DNA of 64,000 nucleotides from Bacteroidales bacterium (GTDB lineage Bacteria; Bacteroidota; Bacteroidia; Bacteroidales; F082). The notes beneath the pieces are model-generated. The model was not told where the DNA came from and ran no database searches. It saw only the letters and a program-made list of their open reading frames with translations. Made by a program: the position numbers and the translations under genes. Of the stretch, positions 1-8,032 are shown piece by piece. The stretch spans positions 1 through 64,000 of the forward strand of contig CAAGIO010000019.1 in the NCBI GenBank assembly GCA_900769945.1, written 5' to 3'. The stretch's first letter is position 1. Every line of letters starts with the position of its first letter.

Positions 1-13
1 CCTTTAAGGGATG

Positions 14-21
14 CAAAATTA
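14..21 (-). promoter_or_regulatory. possible promoter -7 box firing leftward out of the window
   Basis: Read on the minus strand this is TAATTTTG, which fits the Bacteroidetes -7 consensus TAnnTTTG. It lies just past the stop of the truncated alcohol dehydrogenase and would drive a gene to the left of the window. No clear -33 TTTG is placed at the usual spacing, so the call rests on the box alone. Confidence 0.3.
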
Positions 22-78
22 CAAATTCAAATCGTCGCACATGAAAGATTGCTTCTAATAGACTATGTTTCAACTATT

Positions 79-1122
79 TCAAAGACCGAATAGTCCTCTT
101 TTACGGGACAGGAGTGAAAAATTATATATGGCGTCGATAGCTTTTTCGGCTATGACGGCTTGGGGCAGAGTGCTGTCGATGCCGAACACACCTGTACCGA
201 AGGCTACGAAGCGTTCGATGGTGTTCTCGTTGAGGATATGTCGCATCCAGCGTGGCGTCACTATGGCGAGGCCTTCGCCGTGAGTGATATCGTAATAGGC
301 AGATAGTGCGTGCTCGATGGCGTGCATAGGCCAGCCGCTCTTGCTGTTGCCGAGGGCGTAGATGCCGTTGCAGCCGAGTGTTGTGGCGTAGAATATCTCA
401 GCGCGTGCCTCATAGTTGTCTGGCTGTTCCATCACAATCCTCACGTTCTTCATGAGTGACTTTATCGCGCCCTCCATGAAGGCGTCGTTCATCATGATGT
501 GCTCTCCGCAGAAATACTGCTCCATGATGTGGTTGATGCAGTCGGCGACGCCGGCGAGGGTGTGCTTTAACGGCACGGTGAAGGTGTAGGAAGGGTCGAT
601 AAACGACACGGCGGGGAAGACGTGCTTCGAGAAATATGCGAGCTTGTCGTTGGTCTCGGTGCGCGAGATGACGCCGCCACTGTCGTACTCCGAGCCCGTG
701 GCAGCCATGGTGATGATGTCAACGATGGGTATCGCCCTCTCGGTAGCCACCTTGGCGGTGATGACGTCCCATGGGTCAGCATCGGAACAGGCAGCCCCCG
801 CTATGGCCTTGGTGCAGTCAAGCACAGAGCCTCCTCCAACAGCTAAGATAACCTCAATGCCCTTCTCCTTGCATATACGCACCCCATCAAGAACACTCGG
901 ATTGTACTTCGGGTTAGGCTCAATGCCAGGAAGCTCATAAACCTCCTTGCCACTCAGTATTCTCATCACCTCGTCGTATATCCCGCTCCTCTTGATGCTG
1001 CCTCCTCCGTACGTCAGTAACACCTTGCGACCATACGACTCCATCACTTGTCCAAGCTTCTCTCTAACTACACCCTTGCCGAAAATCAACCGCGTGGGTG
1101 TCTGATAATCAAAGTTTACCAT
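79..1122 (-). CDS. iron-containing alcohol dehydrogenase, BdhA/YqhD type, C-terminally truncated
   Basis: A 347-residue member of the Fe-dependent alcohol dehydrogenase superfamily, which reduces aldehydes to alcohols with NAD(P)H in the cytoplasm. Seen: the N-terminal PTRLIFGKG start, the nucleotide-binding loop VGGGSVLDCTKA (about residue 95), MAATGSEYDSGG, and the metal-ligand region with FIDPSY, the His of NHIMEQYF, and PMHAIEHALSAYYDITHGEGLA. All expected iron ligands are therefore present. The family is normally about 385 residues. Here homology stops after AIDAIYNF and is replaced by about 12 unrelated residues before the stop. Neither other frame over 1-125 restores the usual C-terminal helix, so this is a real break rather than a simple frameshift. 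It may be an inactive remnant or a rearrangement junction. A second, intact iron alcohol dehydrogenase lies at 13158-14375. Confidence 0.85.
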   Translation of the reverse strand: MVNFDYQTPTRLIFGKGVVREKLGQVMESYGRKVLLTYGGGSIKRSGIYDEVMRILSGKEVYELPGIEPNPKYNPSVLDGVRICKEKGIEVILAVGGGSVLDCTKAIAGAACSDADPWDVITAKVATERAIPIVDIITMAATGSEYDSGGVISRTETNDKLAYFSKHVFPAVSFIDPSYTFTVPLKHTLAGVADCINHIMEQYFCGEHIMMNDAFMEGAIKSLMKNVRIVMEQPDNYEARAEIFYATTLGCNGIYALGNSKSGWPMHAIEHALSAYYDITHGEGLAIVTPRWMRHILNENTIERFVAFGTGVFGIDSTLPQAVIAEKAIDAIYNFSLLSRKRGLFGL

Positions 1123-1184
1123 CTCTTAATTCTTTTTATTGATAATGTTTTTTTTCCTCTTTCCAACCTCAATGGTTGTTGTCG

Positions 1185-1192
1185 CAAAAGTA
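1185..1192 (-). promoter_or_regulatory. promoter -7 box of the truncated alcohol dehydrogenase
   Basis: The minus strand reads TACTTTTG, matching TAnnTTTG, about 60 bases upstream of the ATG at 1122. The rest of the 1123-1458 gap is AT-rich; apart from this box and the one for the next gene I see nothing in it. Confidence 0.45.
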
Positions 1193-1435
1193 ATAAAAAA
1201 TGCTTTCCTTGTCATTTTTTTTTGAAACAAAGCGATGGGGTGTGTGCTTTGATGTCAATGGTAAATAGTCAACGGGGAGTTATTAGTTAGTAGATATTAG
1301 ATGGGAGTGAGCGATTAGGTATTGTACACTGTTCATTATGCATCATGAATCATGAATTATTTTTTAGAGGGCTTACACCTTTATTAATAAGTGTGATTTT
1401 TTTATTTTCATTTATTCTGTCATCTTTAAAAATAG

Positions 1436-1443
1436 TATCTTTG
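1436..1443 (+). promoter_or_regulatory. promoter -7 box of the MORN-like repeat gene
   Basis: TATCTTTG fits TAnnTTTG and ends 15 bases before the ATG at 1459. It would start transcription near 1450, so upstream in-frame ATG codons such as the one at 1345 would not be transcribed. This fixes the start at 1459. Confidence 0.55.
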
Positions 1444-1458
1444 CGGAAACAAAAAACT

Positions 1459-2178
1459 ATGCTAAGGATATTGATATTTCTTTTTCTTTCGGCGTTTAGC
1501 GTCGTGCTGTCGGCACAGAATATCGATGATGTCGATGTGTCGAGGAAGCCGGATGGCGAGTATGTGGGACAATATAAGGGTGTGATGGTGAGCGGCATGG
1601 TGTGCAAGGGACAAAAGACAGGCACTTGGGTGGAGAATCACGCTAACAGCGAGCTGCCTCATTTTATCATACAGTATGCTGGCAATGTGAGGGACGGGCT
1701 CTTCATCGAGCTCGACCGCCAAGGTAACCTTCTCTCAAAGGCGGAGTATAAGTCAGGGCTGCTCGAAGGCAAGTGCATGAGGTTCAAGCTCTCGGTGATG
1801 ACTGAGTCGGTGTGCTACTCTAACGGCGTGAAACACGGTCCTTCGGTGATTTGCTACGACAAGGGGACGAAGATGGAGGAGGCGACATACAAGGACGGCA
1901 AACGCGACGGCCTCACATTATGGTATTATAATAATGGAAAGGAACAGGGTGGAAGGATAGCGGCATACAACTATAAGGACGGGCTCTTCGACGGGATTCA
2001 GGAGACGTACTTCGAGAACGGCGTGGTGAGCTCAAGAAAATATTTCAAGAACAACGTGCAGGAAGGCCGCTCATTACAATTCTACGACGACGGCTCACTG
2101 AAGTCGATGGCGGAATATAAGGACGGCGTCATGGTAGGCGAGGAGACACTCTATGAGAAAGGAGCATCTCCACGTTAG
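1459..2178 (+). CDS. exported MORN-like (YwqK-type) repeat protein
   Basis: A 239-residue protein when started at 1459. That start gives a clean signal peptide (LRILIFLFLSAFSVVLSA then Q), whereas the in-frame ATG at 1345 lies upstream of the promoter box. The mature part is built of roughly 22-residue repeats of the form xxYKDGxxDGxxxxYYxNG, for example ATYKDGKRDGLTLWYYNNG and AEYKDGVMVGEETLYEKG. These resemble the MORN_2 repeats found in YwqK-family proteins. Such repeats form open beta-hairpin ladders. The substrate or partner is unknown, and the label is structural, not functional. The gene is monocistronic and converges on marC with a 13-base gap. Confidence 0.7.
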   Translation: MLRILIFLFLSAFSVVLSAQNIDDVDVSRKPDGEYVGQYKGVMVSGMVCKGQKTGTWVENHANSELPHFIIQYAGNVRDGLFIELDRQGNLLSKAEYKSGLLEGKCMRFKLSVMTESVCYSNGVKHGPSVICYDKGTKMEEATYKDGKRDGLTLWYYNNGKEQGGRIAAYNYKDGLFDGIQETYFENGVVSSRKYFKNNVQEGRSLQFYDDGSLKSMAEYKDGVMVGEETLYEKGASPR

Positions 2179-2191
2179 ACCAACAATGGCG

Positions 2192-2785
2192 TCACTTTAA
2201 TCCGGCAATGACTACCGCAAGGTTGGTGGCAAACAGCTTTACCGCAATAGCAAGAAGTATTACACCGAAGAACTTCCTCAAAATGACTATGGCGTTGCCG
2301 CCGACGAACCTCTGAATCGTATCGACAGAACGTAATACAAGGAAGTCAATCAACACGTTGGCAACTAACGCTATCATTATGTTTATGTCGGCATACTCCG
2401 CCCGCAACGAGAGAAGTGTCGTCAACGCTCCCGGCCCGGCAATAAGCGGAAAGGCTATCGGCACTATCGAGGCACCTCCTGACGAACTGTCACTCTTGAT
2501 GATCTCTACCCCAAGTATCATCTCTAACGCAAGTATGAAGATTACAAACGAACCAGCTACCGCAAACGACTCGGCATCAACACCGAAAAGATGTAACAGA
2601 CCGTTACCGGCAAAGAAAAACACTATGAAAAACGCCATGGCGGCAAGCGCAGCCTGCCACGCCTTGATGGTCTGGTTATTCGACTTTATGTTGATGAATA
2701 TCGGTATTGAACCGAAAATGTCGATTATCGCGAACATCACTATGAACGCACTTAATATCTCCCGGAAGTTTATCGTCTCAAACAT
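2192..2785 (-). CDS. marC: MarC-family integral membrane protein
   Basis: A 197-residue inner-membrane protein with about six hydrophobic segments. It starts MFETINFREILSAFIVMFAI and has the IDIFGSIPIF motif near residue 25 and a PIAFPLIAGPGALTTLL motif in the second half, both characteristic of MarC/SNARE-like transporters. The true function of this family is unsettled; the early link to multiple antibiotic resistance was not upheld. The reading frame is open upstream to 3040, but the start at 2785 is preferred because a promoter box (2807-2840) sits between and the family begins here. The gene is single and runs away from the B12 operon. Confidence 0.85.
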   Translation of the reverse strand: MFETINFREILSAFIVMFAIIDIFGSIPIFINIKSNNQTIKAWQAALAAMAFFIVFFFAGNGLLHLFGVDAESFAVAGSFVIFILALEMILGVEIIKSDSSSGGASIVPIAFPLIAGPGALTTLLSLRAEYADINIMIALVANVLIDFLVLRSVDTIQRFVGGNAIVILRKFFGVILLAIAVKLFATNLAVVIAGLK

Positions 2786-2806
2786 CTCTTTTCTTTTTTT
2801 AAACCG

Positions 2807-2840
2807 CAAAATTACTAATTTCAACCTTTGATATAACAAA
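2807..2840 (-). promoter_or_regulatory. promoter of marC
   Basis: On the minus strand a TTTG (2837-2840) precedes TAATTTTG (2807-2814) with 22 bases between. This fits the Bacteroidetes -33/-7 layout and lies 21 bases upstream of the marC ATG at 2785. Confidence 0.6.
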
Positions 2841-2869
2841 AAGAAGGCATTTTTTTTCAATGAGCGGTG

Positions 2870-3080
2870 AGGATTGAGGGAATTAGTAAACCCCGACATC
2901 ACTCTAACGTTCAGGTTGTGCGCCATATCAATTCTTAGAACCTGCCGGCATTTCATTATGTGTTCCCGGCAATGCTCCTCAAATGGGATAAACGGCAATA
3001 TTGCTGCCCATACGACAAATCTCGGCTCTCGAAATGTCAAGAGACACTGTTGCGAGCGAGAAATCTTTAATAGATAAAGA
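2870..3080. ncRNA. candidate structured non-coding RNA (strand unknown)
   Basis: This stretch between marC and the B12 operon is not AT-rich like other gaps here and holds no gene I recognise. It contains three consecutive short hairpins: CAGGTT 2912-2917 with AACCTG 2939-2944, TGCCGG 2943-2948 with CCGGCA 2966-2971, and ATGGG 2983-2987 with CCCAT 3007-3011. The first two share two bases, so they could compete. The minus frame is open in phase with marC, but that translation looks random. I found no promoter box at either end. A 6S-like or other small RNA is possible; this is inference from base pairing only. Confidence 0.25.
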
Positions 3081-3108
3081 AAAAGGGCGAATGAAATAAA
3101 AAAAGCAT

Positions 3109-3116
3109 TATCTTTG
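3109..3116 (+). promoter_or_regulatory. promoter -7 box of the B12 operon
   Basis: TATCTTTG matches TAnnTTTG and ends four bases before the first base of the cobalamin riboswitch, as expected for a leader that begins with the aptamer. Confidence 0.6.
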
Positions 3117-3120
3117 CAAC

Positions 3121-3300
3121 GGTTTTTGGTGTCCGCAAGGACTTAATAGGGAACCGGGTGAGAATCCCGGACAGTTCCCGCTGCTGTAAGCTCTTGTAGC
3201 GTCAGCATGATGTCACTGCCCTGCTCAAAAGGGTGGGAAGACGCTGACGTAAGGAGCAAGTCAGAAGACCTGCCAACAGCCTTATGACACAATGACTTTC
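3121..3300 (+). promoter_or_regulatory. cobalamin (B12) riboswitch aptamer
   Basis: The conserved cobalamin aptamer elements occur in order: GGGAACCGGGTGAGAATCCC (3149-3168), then ACAGTTCCCGCTGCTGTAA (3171-3189), a variable stem with CACTGCCCTG, and the B12 box AAGTCAGAAGACCTGCC (3258-3274). It heads the operon of a TonB-dependent receptor and a BtuG-like lipoprotein. In this family, binding of adenosylcobalamin or another cobalamin shuts off expression of uptake genes. The downstream helix that likely carries out the control is listed separately. Confidence 0.93.
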
Positions 3301-3315
3301 GGGATAAGAGTCGGC

Positions 3316-3365
3316 TCATCATGTCTCCGATTATTATTCCTTTAGAAGTCATCTATACATGATGA
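3316..3365 (+). promoter_or_regulatory. riboswitch expression platform: start-sequestering helix
   Basis: TCATCATGT (3316-3324) is perfectly complementary to ACATGATGA (3357-3365), giving a nine-pair helix that ends five bases before the ATG at 3370. A competing pairing, ATGACTT (3292-3298) with AAGTCAT (3346-3352), is also available. No poly-U terminator is present. I infer control at translation initiation. Confidence 0.5.
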
Positions 3366-3369
3366 TGTT

Positions 3370-5259
3370 ATGAAACGGCTTTTAATAATATTAGCGGCAA
3401 TGCTCTCGTTAGCGGCGGAGGCGCAAGACACGATAATCTTGCAGTCTGTTGTCGTGAGTGCGTCGCCAATAAGGAGGGTGCCGGAGGTGGAGGTGATGGA
3501 GCGAAAGATGGACACCTCTGTCATCAGGAGGCTGAGCACTGTGAGCATGTCGCAGCTTCTGATACAACACAGCCCTGTCTTTATCAAGACGTATGGTCCG
3601 GGCGGAATGGCGACGGCATCGTTCAGGGGGACGACGGCGAGCCACACCCTCGTGCAGTGGAACGGGTTCCAGATAAACGCACCATCGCTCGGACAAGTGG
3701 ATTTCAGCACCATACCCGTGTTCATGACAGATAACGTGTCACTCAAATGGGGCTCGGGCACCTCCGAGAACAGCGGCGGCATAGGCGGAGTGGTGGATAT
3801 TAAAAACGACGTCGCTTTTGACAAGGGCCTTATCTTGGACCTGAAACAAAACTATGGCAGCTTTAACACCTTGGGCTCTTTCGCCTCATTCGGGTTCTCC
3901 GGCAAAAACCATTTCTTCAGAATAAAAGCCTGCCGCTCTTCAAGCGATAACGACTTCACCTATAATAATATAGGTGTTATCCCGCATCAGACGATGAAGC
4001 AGGTCAACGGCGAGTTCATCGACTACGGCCTCATGCCTGAATATCATCTTCGTTTCAAAAACTCCCGTATCTCCATCTCGTCATGGAACCAATGGAACGA
4101 CAGGAACAGCCCCCAGATAATGCCTAACGTCAACAATATCAACACTAAGGAAAACACGAAATATAACTACTCCCGGAATTTTATTTCTTATAAGAACTAT
4201 TGGAACACAGGCGAGTTGGAGGTGAAATCAGCCTATTTCTTCGAGTTGCAGCACTATTTCCTCAACTCATTCACCGATAACGGTAACGTGGTGACAAATA
4301 TCGATTCGAGGAACCGGGCCGACATCTTCCATCAGATTGTCTCACTGCGGCAGAAGCTGTATAAGTCGTGGAGAATCAATGCGAAGGTGCAATGGGATAA
4401 CGAGAGCGTCGGCTCAAACAACTATGAAGGGACAAGGAAAAGGGACGTCCTCTCGTTCTATGCGGCTCTCAGCGGCGATGTCACTCGACGCCTCAGCATG
4501 CGCCTCACCCTTCGTAACGACATTGTTGACTGGCGGTCGGCGGGCTTCTTCCCGACAGCGACGGCAGTGTATAAGCCGCGCCTCGTTGAAGGCATGTCTA
4601 TCACCGTGGGCTACAGCCATAATTACCGCAGCCCGAGCATGAACGACCTGTATTGGAACCCCGGCGGCAACCCCGACTTACGGCCAGAGGACGGGAAGAC
4701 ACTCGATGCCAATGTGAGCATAGAGAAGACTTTCGGTCGCCTTGAGATAGAATGCTCCTTAGGGACGTACTATTCCCAAGTAGATGACTGGATACAGTGG
4801 AAACCGACGATATATCGTTTCTGGGTGCCGGAGAACGTGGCTAAAGTGGTGGCGTACGGCTCCGAGTTACACCTTAAGGCAAGAATGAATATCAACGACT
4901 TAAACCTCTCACTATCCGGAAACTACGTCTTTAGCCACACCACCGATGATAGCGGACTCCAACTCATCTATATCCCGCGCCATCACGCCAACATCTTCGC
5001 TGAAATGAAGTGGAAGACGTGGTCGGTAACATATACCCTTGAGTTCACAGGCGAGAGGAAGACATCTATGAACGCTGACGAGTTCTACGGCTTTAAACTC
5101 AACCCTTACACCCTTCATCATATCTCCTTAGGAAAAAATATTGGAAGATTCACCCTCGAACTCATTGTCAGGAACATCACAGACGTGGATTATCAGGCCG
5201 TACTGTGGCGCGCGATGCCGGGACGGAGCTTTGAGTTGTCGGCGGGCTTTAAGTTATAA
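3370..5259 (+). CDS. btuB: TonB-dependent outer-membrane cobalamin receptor (BtuB-like)
   Basis: A 629-residue outer-membrane receptor that would import cobalamin using TonB energy. Seen: a signal peptide ending near residue 19 (LAAMLSLAAEAQ), a TonB-box-like segment DTIILQSVVVSA directly after it, a plug domain (about 30-150) with FIKTYGPGGMATASFRGT and LVQWNGFQIN, and a long beta-barrel ending NITDVDYQAVLWRAMPGRSF...FKL, with a terminal aromatic/hydrophobic strand. The cobalamin assignment comes from the riboswitch immediately upstream and the BtuG-like lipoprotein 17 bases downstream, not from the receptor itself. It is short for a Bacteroidetes SusC-like receptor and lacks the N-terminal carboxypeptidase-like domain, as expected for the BtuB class. 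Confidence 0.88.
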   Translation: MKRLLIILAAMLSLAAEAQDTIILQSVVVSASPIRRVPEVEVMERKMDTSVIRRLSTVSMSQLLIQHSPVFIKTYGPGGMATASFRGTTASHTLVQWNGFQINAPSLGQVDFSTIPVFMTDNVSLKWGSGTSENSGGIGGVVDIKNDVAFDKGLILDLKQNYGSFNTLGSFASFGFSGKNHFFRIKACRSSSDNDFTYNNIGVIPHQTMKQVNGEFIDYGLMPEYHLRFKNSRISISSWNQWNDRNSPQIMPNVNNINTKENTKYNYSRNFISYKNYWNTGELEVKSAYFFELQHYFLNSFTDNGNVVTNIDSRNRADIFHQIVSLRQKLYKSWRINAKVQWDNESVGSNNYEGTRKRDVLSFYAALSGDVTRRLSMRLTLRNDIVDWRSAGFFPTATAVYKPRLVEGMSITVGYSHNYRSPSMNDLYWNPGGNPDLRPEDGKTLDANVSIEKTFGRLEIECSLGTYYSQVDDWIQWKPTIYRFWVPENVAKVVAYGSELHLKARMNINDLNLSLSGNYVFSHTTDDSGLQLIYIPRHHANIFAEMKWKTWSVTYTLEFTGERKTSMNADEFYGFKLNPYTLHHISLGKNIGRFTLELIVRNITDVDYQAVLWRAMPGRSFELSAGFKL

Positions 5260-5276
5260 AATTAAATTTTAGTGTT

Positions 5277-6359
5277 ATGAGTAAATTCAATCTTTTCATT
5301 CTTCTGTTGTTGGCGTTTTCAATGCTCTCCTGTAATAAGGATAAAAATGAGAATCCCGTCCTGAACGATGCCGGTTATAATATTGGGAGAGGTGTCTTCG
5401 TGCTTAATGAGGGTACTTTCACCTACGCTAACTCTTCGTTGTCGTTTTATGACAATGAGGCGGATACGGTATGTAACAATCTGTTTTTCAAGGTCAATAA
5501 CGCACCGATAGGCGATGTGGGGCAGTCGCTGAAGCTTCATGGCGGCGACTTGTTCATCGTTGTAAACAACAGCAAATACATCTATAAGGCGGATGCAAAG
5601 ACGATGAAGTACAAGGGCAAGGTGGAGGGCATGACGTCACCGCGCCAGATGTGTGTGCTGGAAGACGGCAAGGCATACGTCACCGACCTCGCCTCACCGG
5701 GGCTCTGGCTCGTTGACCTGAACACTATGGAGAACAAAGGACTTATAGAGACGGGCAAATCGACAGAGGCGGTGGTCAGAGTGGGTGACGAGGTGTTTGT
5801 CTCCAACTGGTCGAACTATTATGTGGGGTCGGTATCGAACAACACGGTTCAAGTTATTGATGTTAAAGAGGATAGGCTTGTGGGTGAGATAGAGGTCGCG
5901 ACGGAGCCAAACGCTATGGTCGTTGACAAGGACAATAATATCTGGGTGTTGTGCGGCGGAGGATACAGCGGGGCTGACAAGGACCCGTCGCTGCTCTGTG
6001 TGGAGCCTTCATCAAGGGAGGTGATACGACGTTTCGACTTCGAGGACAACAGCTATCCGAGCGGCCTCGCCATCGATGGGGAAGGGGAGACACTGTATTT
6101 CCTGAACGGCGGATACGGCACCCTCGACCTCTACTGTATGGGAATACATGAACAGTCATTGCCGGCACAACCTCTCATCTCTGGAAAAGACAAGGTGTTG
6201 TATAACGTAAACGTTGACCCTCATAATGGTGACATTTATGTCACTAACGCTAAGAACTACGTGCAGAACGGCGATGTGGAGAGATATTCCTCAAAAGGTG
6301 AACTTATTAGCAGCTTCAGTGTTGGATTAATCCCAAATAATATTGTTTTTAACTACTGA
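5277..6359 (+). CDS. BtuG-like surface lipoprotein, beta-propeller cobalamin-binding partner
   Basis: A 360-residue lipoprotein: MSKFNLFILLLLAFSMLSC gives a lipobox with Cys19, followed by charged residues (NKDKNEN) compatible with surface export. The mature part is a YncE/DUF5074-like beta-propeller with repeating blade motifs such as LYFLNGGYGTLDLY, VYVTDLASPGLWLVDL-type segments and DIYVTNAKNYVQNGD near the end. In Bacteroides, BtuG is a seven-bladed surface propeller that captures B12 with very high affinity and caps BtuB. Position directly after btuB under a cobalamin riboswitch makes that the best reading here. The propeller fold is visible; the ligand is inferred from context. Confidence 0.8.
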   Translation: MSKFNLFILLLLAFSMLSCNKDKNENPVLNDAGYNIGRGVFVLNEGTFTYANSSLSFYDNEADTVCNNLFFKVNNAPIGDVGQSLKLHGGDLFIVVNNSKYIYKADAKTMKYKGKVEGMTSPRQMCVLEDGKAYVTDLASPGLWLVDLNTMENKGLIETGKSTEAVVRVGDEVFVSNWSNYYVGSVSNNTVQVIDVKEDRLVGEIEVATEPNAMVVDKDNNIWVLCGGGYSGADKDPSLLCVEPSSREVIRRFDFEDNSYPSGLAIDGEGETLYFLNGGYGTLDLYCMGIHEQSLPAQPLISGKDKVLYNVNVDPHNGDIYVTNAKNYVQNGDVERYSSKGELISSFSVGLIPNNIVFNY

Positions 6360-6468
6360 CAATAGTGGTTGGAAAGTGTTTTTTGTCGCTTTATCTTATT
6401 GTTTATCAAAAAATTAAAAAAAAGAAAGTGTAAAATTATAATTATCGTCGGGCTAATTGAAAATTTAC

Positions 6469-6476
6469 TAATTTTG
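6469..6476 (+). promoter_or_regulatory. promoter -7 box of aspA
   Basis: TAATTTTG fits TAnnTTTG and lies 40 bases upstream of the aspA ATG in an AT-rich gap. No obvious intrinsic terminator for the B12 operon was found between 6360 and this box, only T- and A-runs. Confidence 0.55.
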
Positions 6477-6516
6477 CAACTTTAAAATAAAGATTCATAA
6501 TTAATTCACATAAGAA

Positions 6517-7905
6517 ATGAGCACAACACGTATTGAAAGCGATCTTATCGGAACTCGCGAGATTCCATCAGAGGATTACTATGGAATTCAATCAGTTAGA
6601 GCAATTGAGAATTTCCCTATCACAGGAATTGGATTAAACCGTTATCCTGAGCTTGTCAAGTATCTTGGAGTAATAAAGAAGGCGGCAGCAATAGCAAATG
6701 GCGCTACAGGCAAGATAAGCAAAGAGGTGTCAGAGGCTATCGTAAAGGCTTGCGATGACGTTATCGCTGGCAAATATGACAATCAGTTCATCGTTGACGT
6801 TATCCAGGGAGGTGCTGGCACATCCACCAATATGAACGCCAACGAGGTGATAGCAAACATTGCATTGGAATATATGGGCCACGAGCGCGGTGAATACCAG
6901 TACTGCTCACCAAACGACCATGTCAACGGCTCACAATCTACAAACGATGCATATCCTTGTGCGACACGTCTCGCCATCTATGCTAAACATCTGCAGATGC
7001 TTCCTGTCATTGACAAGTTCATCGAGTCGCTCGACAAGAAGGCCGTGGAGTTCAGCAGCATCATCAAGATGGGACGTACACAGCTTCAGGACGCAGTGCC
7101 TATGACACTCGGCCTCACCTTCAAGGCTTTCGCCGACGGTATGCGTAACGAGAGAAGGCATATTGAGGAGGCAGCCAAGGAGCTCTTGGTGGTCAATATG
7201 GGCGCAACAGCAATCGGAACAGGTATCTGCTCAACATTGAGTTACCGTGAGGAATGCTTCAAGGCATTGCGCGAGATAACAGGTTGGGACGTCCAGCTCG
7301 CCAACGACTTCGTACAGGCAACCTCCGACGCCACCTCAATAATGGTTTACTCTGGCGCATTGAGAACGATGTGTACCACAATATGTAAGATTTGCAACGA
7401 CTTGCGCCTCATGAGCTCAGGTCCTCGCTGCGGTCTTAACGAAATCAACCTTCCAAAGATGCAGCCGGGTTCTTCTATCATGCCGGGTAAGGTCAACCCT
7501 GTTATGCCAGAGGTGATGAACCAGATTTGCTACCGCGTTATCGGTAATGACACCTGCATCATGCTTGGCGCACAGAACGCACAGCTCGAGCTCAACGTTA
7601 TGGAGCCTGTCATGGTTTATGCTGCCCTTGAGTCAATAGAGCTGCTCACAAACGGCTTCGAGGTGCTCCGCACTCTCTGCATCGACGGCATCACAGCCAA
7701 CGCCGAGCACTGCAACGAGATGGTGGAACACAGCATCGGCATCGTAACAGCCCTCGTGCCTGTACTCGGTTATAAGCCTTGCTCAAATCTCGCCAAAGAA
7801 TCTCTCGCCACAGGTAAGGGCGTCATCGAGCTTATCAGAGAGAAAGGCCTCCTCACCGAAGAGCAGATTAAAGAGTTTATGAACCCTAAAAATATGATTA
7901 TCTAA
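6517..7905 (+). CDS. aspA: aspartate ammonia-lyase
   Basis: A 462-residue cytoplasmic enzyme that splits L-aspartate into fumarate and ammonia. It belongs to the fumarase/aspartase superfamily, with all three signature regions visible: TSTNMNANEV (about residue 106), the GRTQLQDAVP loop (about 188), and the catalytic SS-loop GSSIMPGKVNPVMPE from Gly318. The VMPE ending of that loop, IGNDTCI and the LQLNVMEP-like QLELNVMEPV favour aspartase over class II fumarase, whose loop ends NPTQCE. Length is typical. Its own promoter and a terminator (7926-7961) bound it. The neighbours are a dicarboxylate transporter and fumarate reductase, so its fumarate probably feeds anaerobic respiration to succinate. 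Confidence 0.93.
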   Translation: MSTTRIESDLIGTREIPSEDYYGIQSVRAIENFPITGIGLNRYPELVKYLGVIKKAAAIANGATGKISKEVSEAIVKACDDVIAGKYDNQFIVDVIQGGAGTSTNMNANEVIANIALEYMGHERGEYQYCSPNDHVNGSQSTNDAYPCATRLAIYAKHLQMLPVIDKFIESLDKKAVEFSSIIKMGRTQLQDAVPMTLGLTFKAFADGMRNERRHIEEAAKELLVVNMGATAIGTGICSTLSYREECFKALREITGWDVQLANDFVQATSDATSIMVYSGALRTMCTTICKICNDLRLMSSGPRCGLNEINLPKMQPGSSIMPGKVNPVMPEVMNQICYRVIGNDTCIMLGAQNAQLELNVMEPVMVYAALESIELLTNGFEVLRTLCIDGITANAEHCNEMVEHSIGIVTALVPVLGYKPCSNLAKESLATGKGVIELIREKGLLTEEQIKEFMNPKNMII

Positions 7906-7925
7906 TTATTAAAAGAAATAATGAG

Positions 7926-7961
7926 AAAGATGGTGCCACTAATAATTAAGGTGCCATCTTT
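7926..7961 (+). terminator. intrinsic terminator after aspA
   Basis: AAAGATGGTGCC (7926-7937) pairs with GGTGCCATCTTT (7950-7961) over 12 pairs including two G-U wobbles, with a 12-base loop, followed by a short T-run (7967-7972). Confidence 0.7.
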
Positions 7962-8032
7962 CAAAGTTTTTCCAGAAGGTGCTATATTTTCATATTGACA
8001 GTTACAAATAATTTTCAATAATCAAAGGTATT

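Noticed and set aside
1345..1458. An N-terminal extension of the MORN-like protein.
   Set aside because: It lies upstream of the TATCTTTG promoter box and would bury the clear signal peptide that starts at 1459.
2786..3040. An 85-codon N-terminal extension of marC.
   Set aside because: It crosses the -33/-7 promoter of marC, has no family similarity, and MarC proteins begin at the chosen ATG.
6517..7905. Naming the lyase as class II fumarase.
   Set aside because: The SS-loop reads NPVMPE and the QLELNVMEPV segment fits aspartase; fumarase would show NPTQCE.
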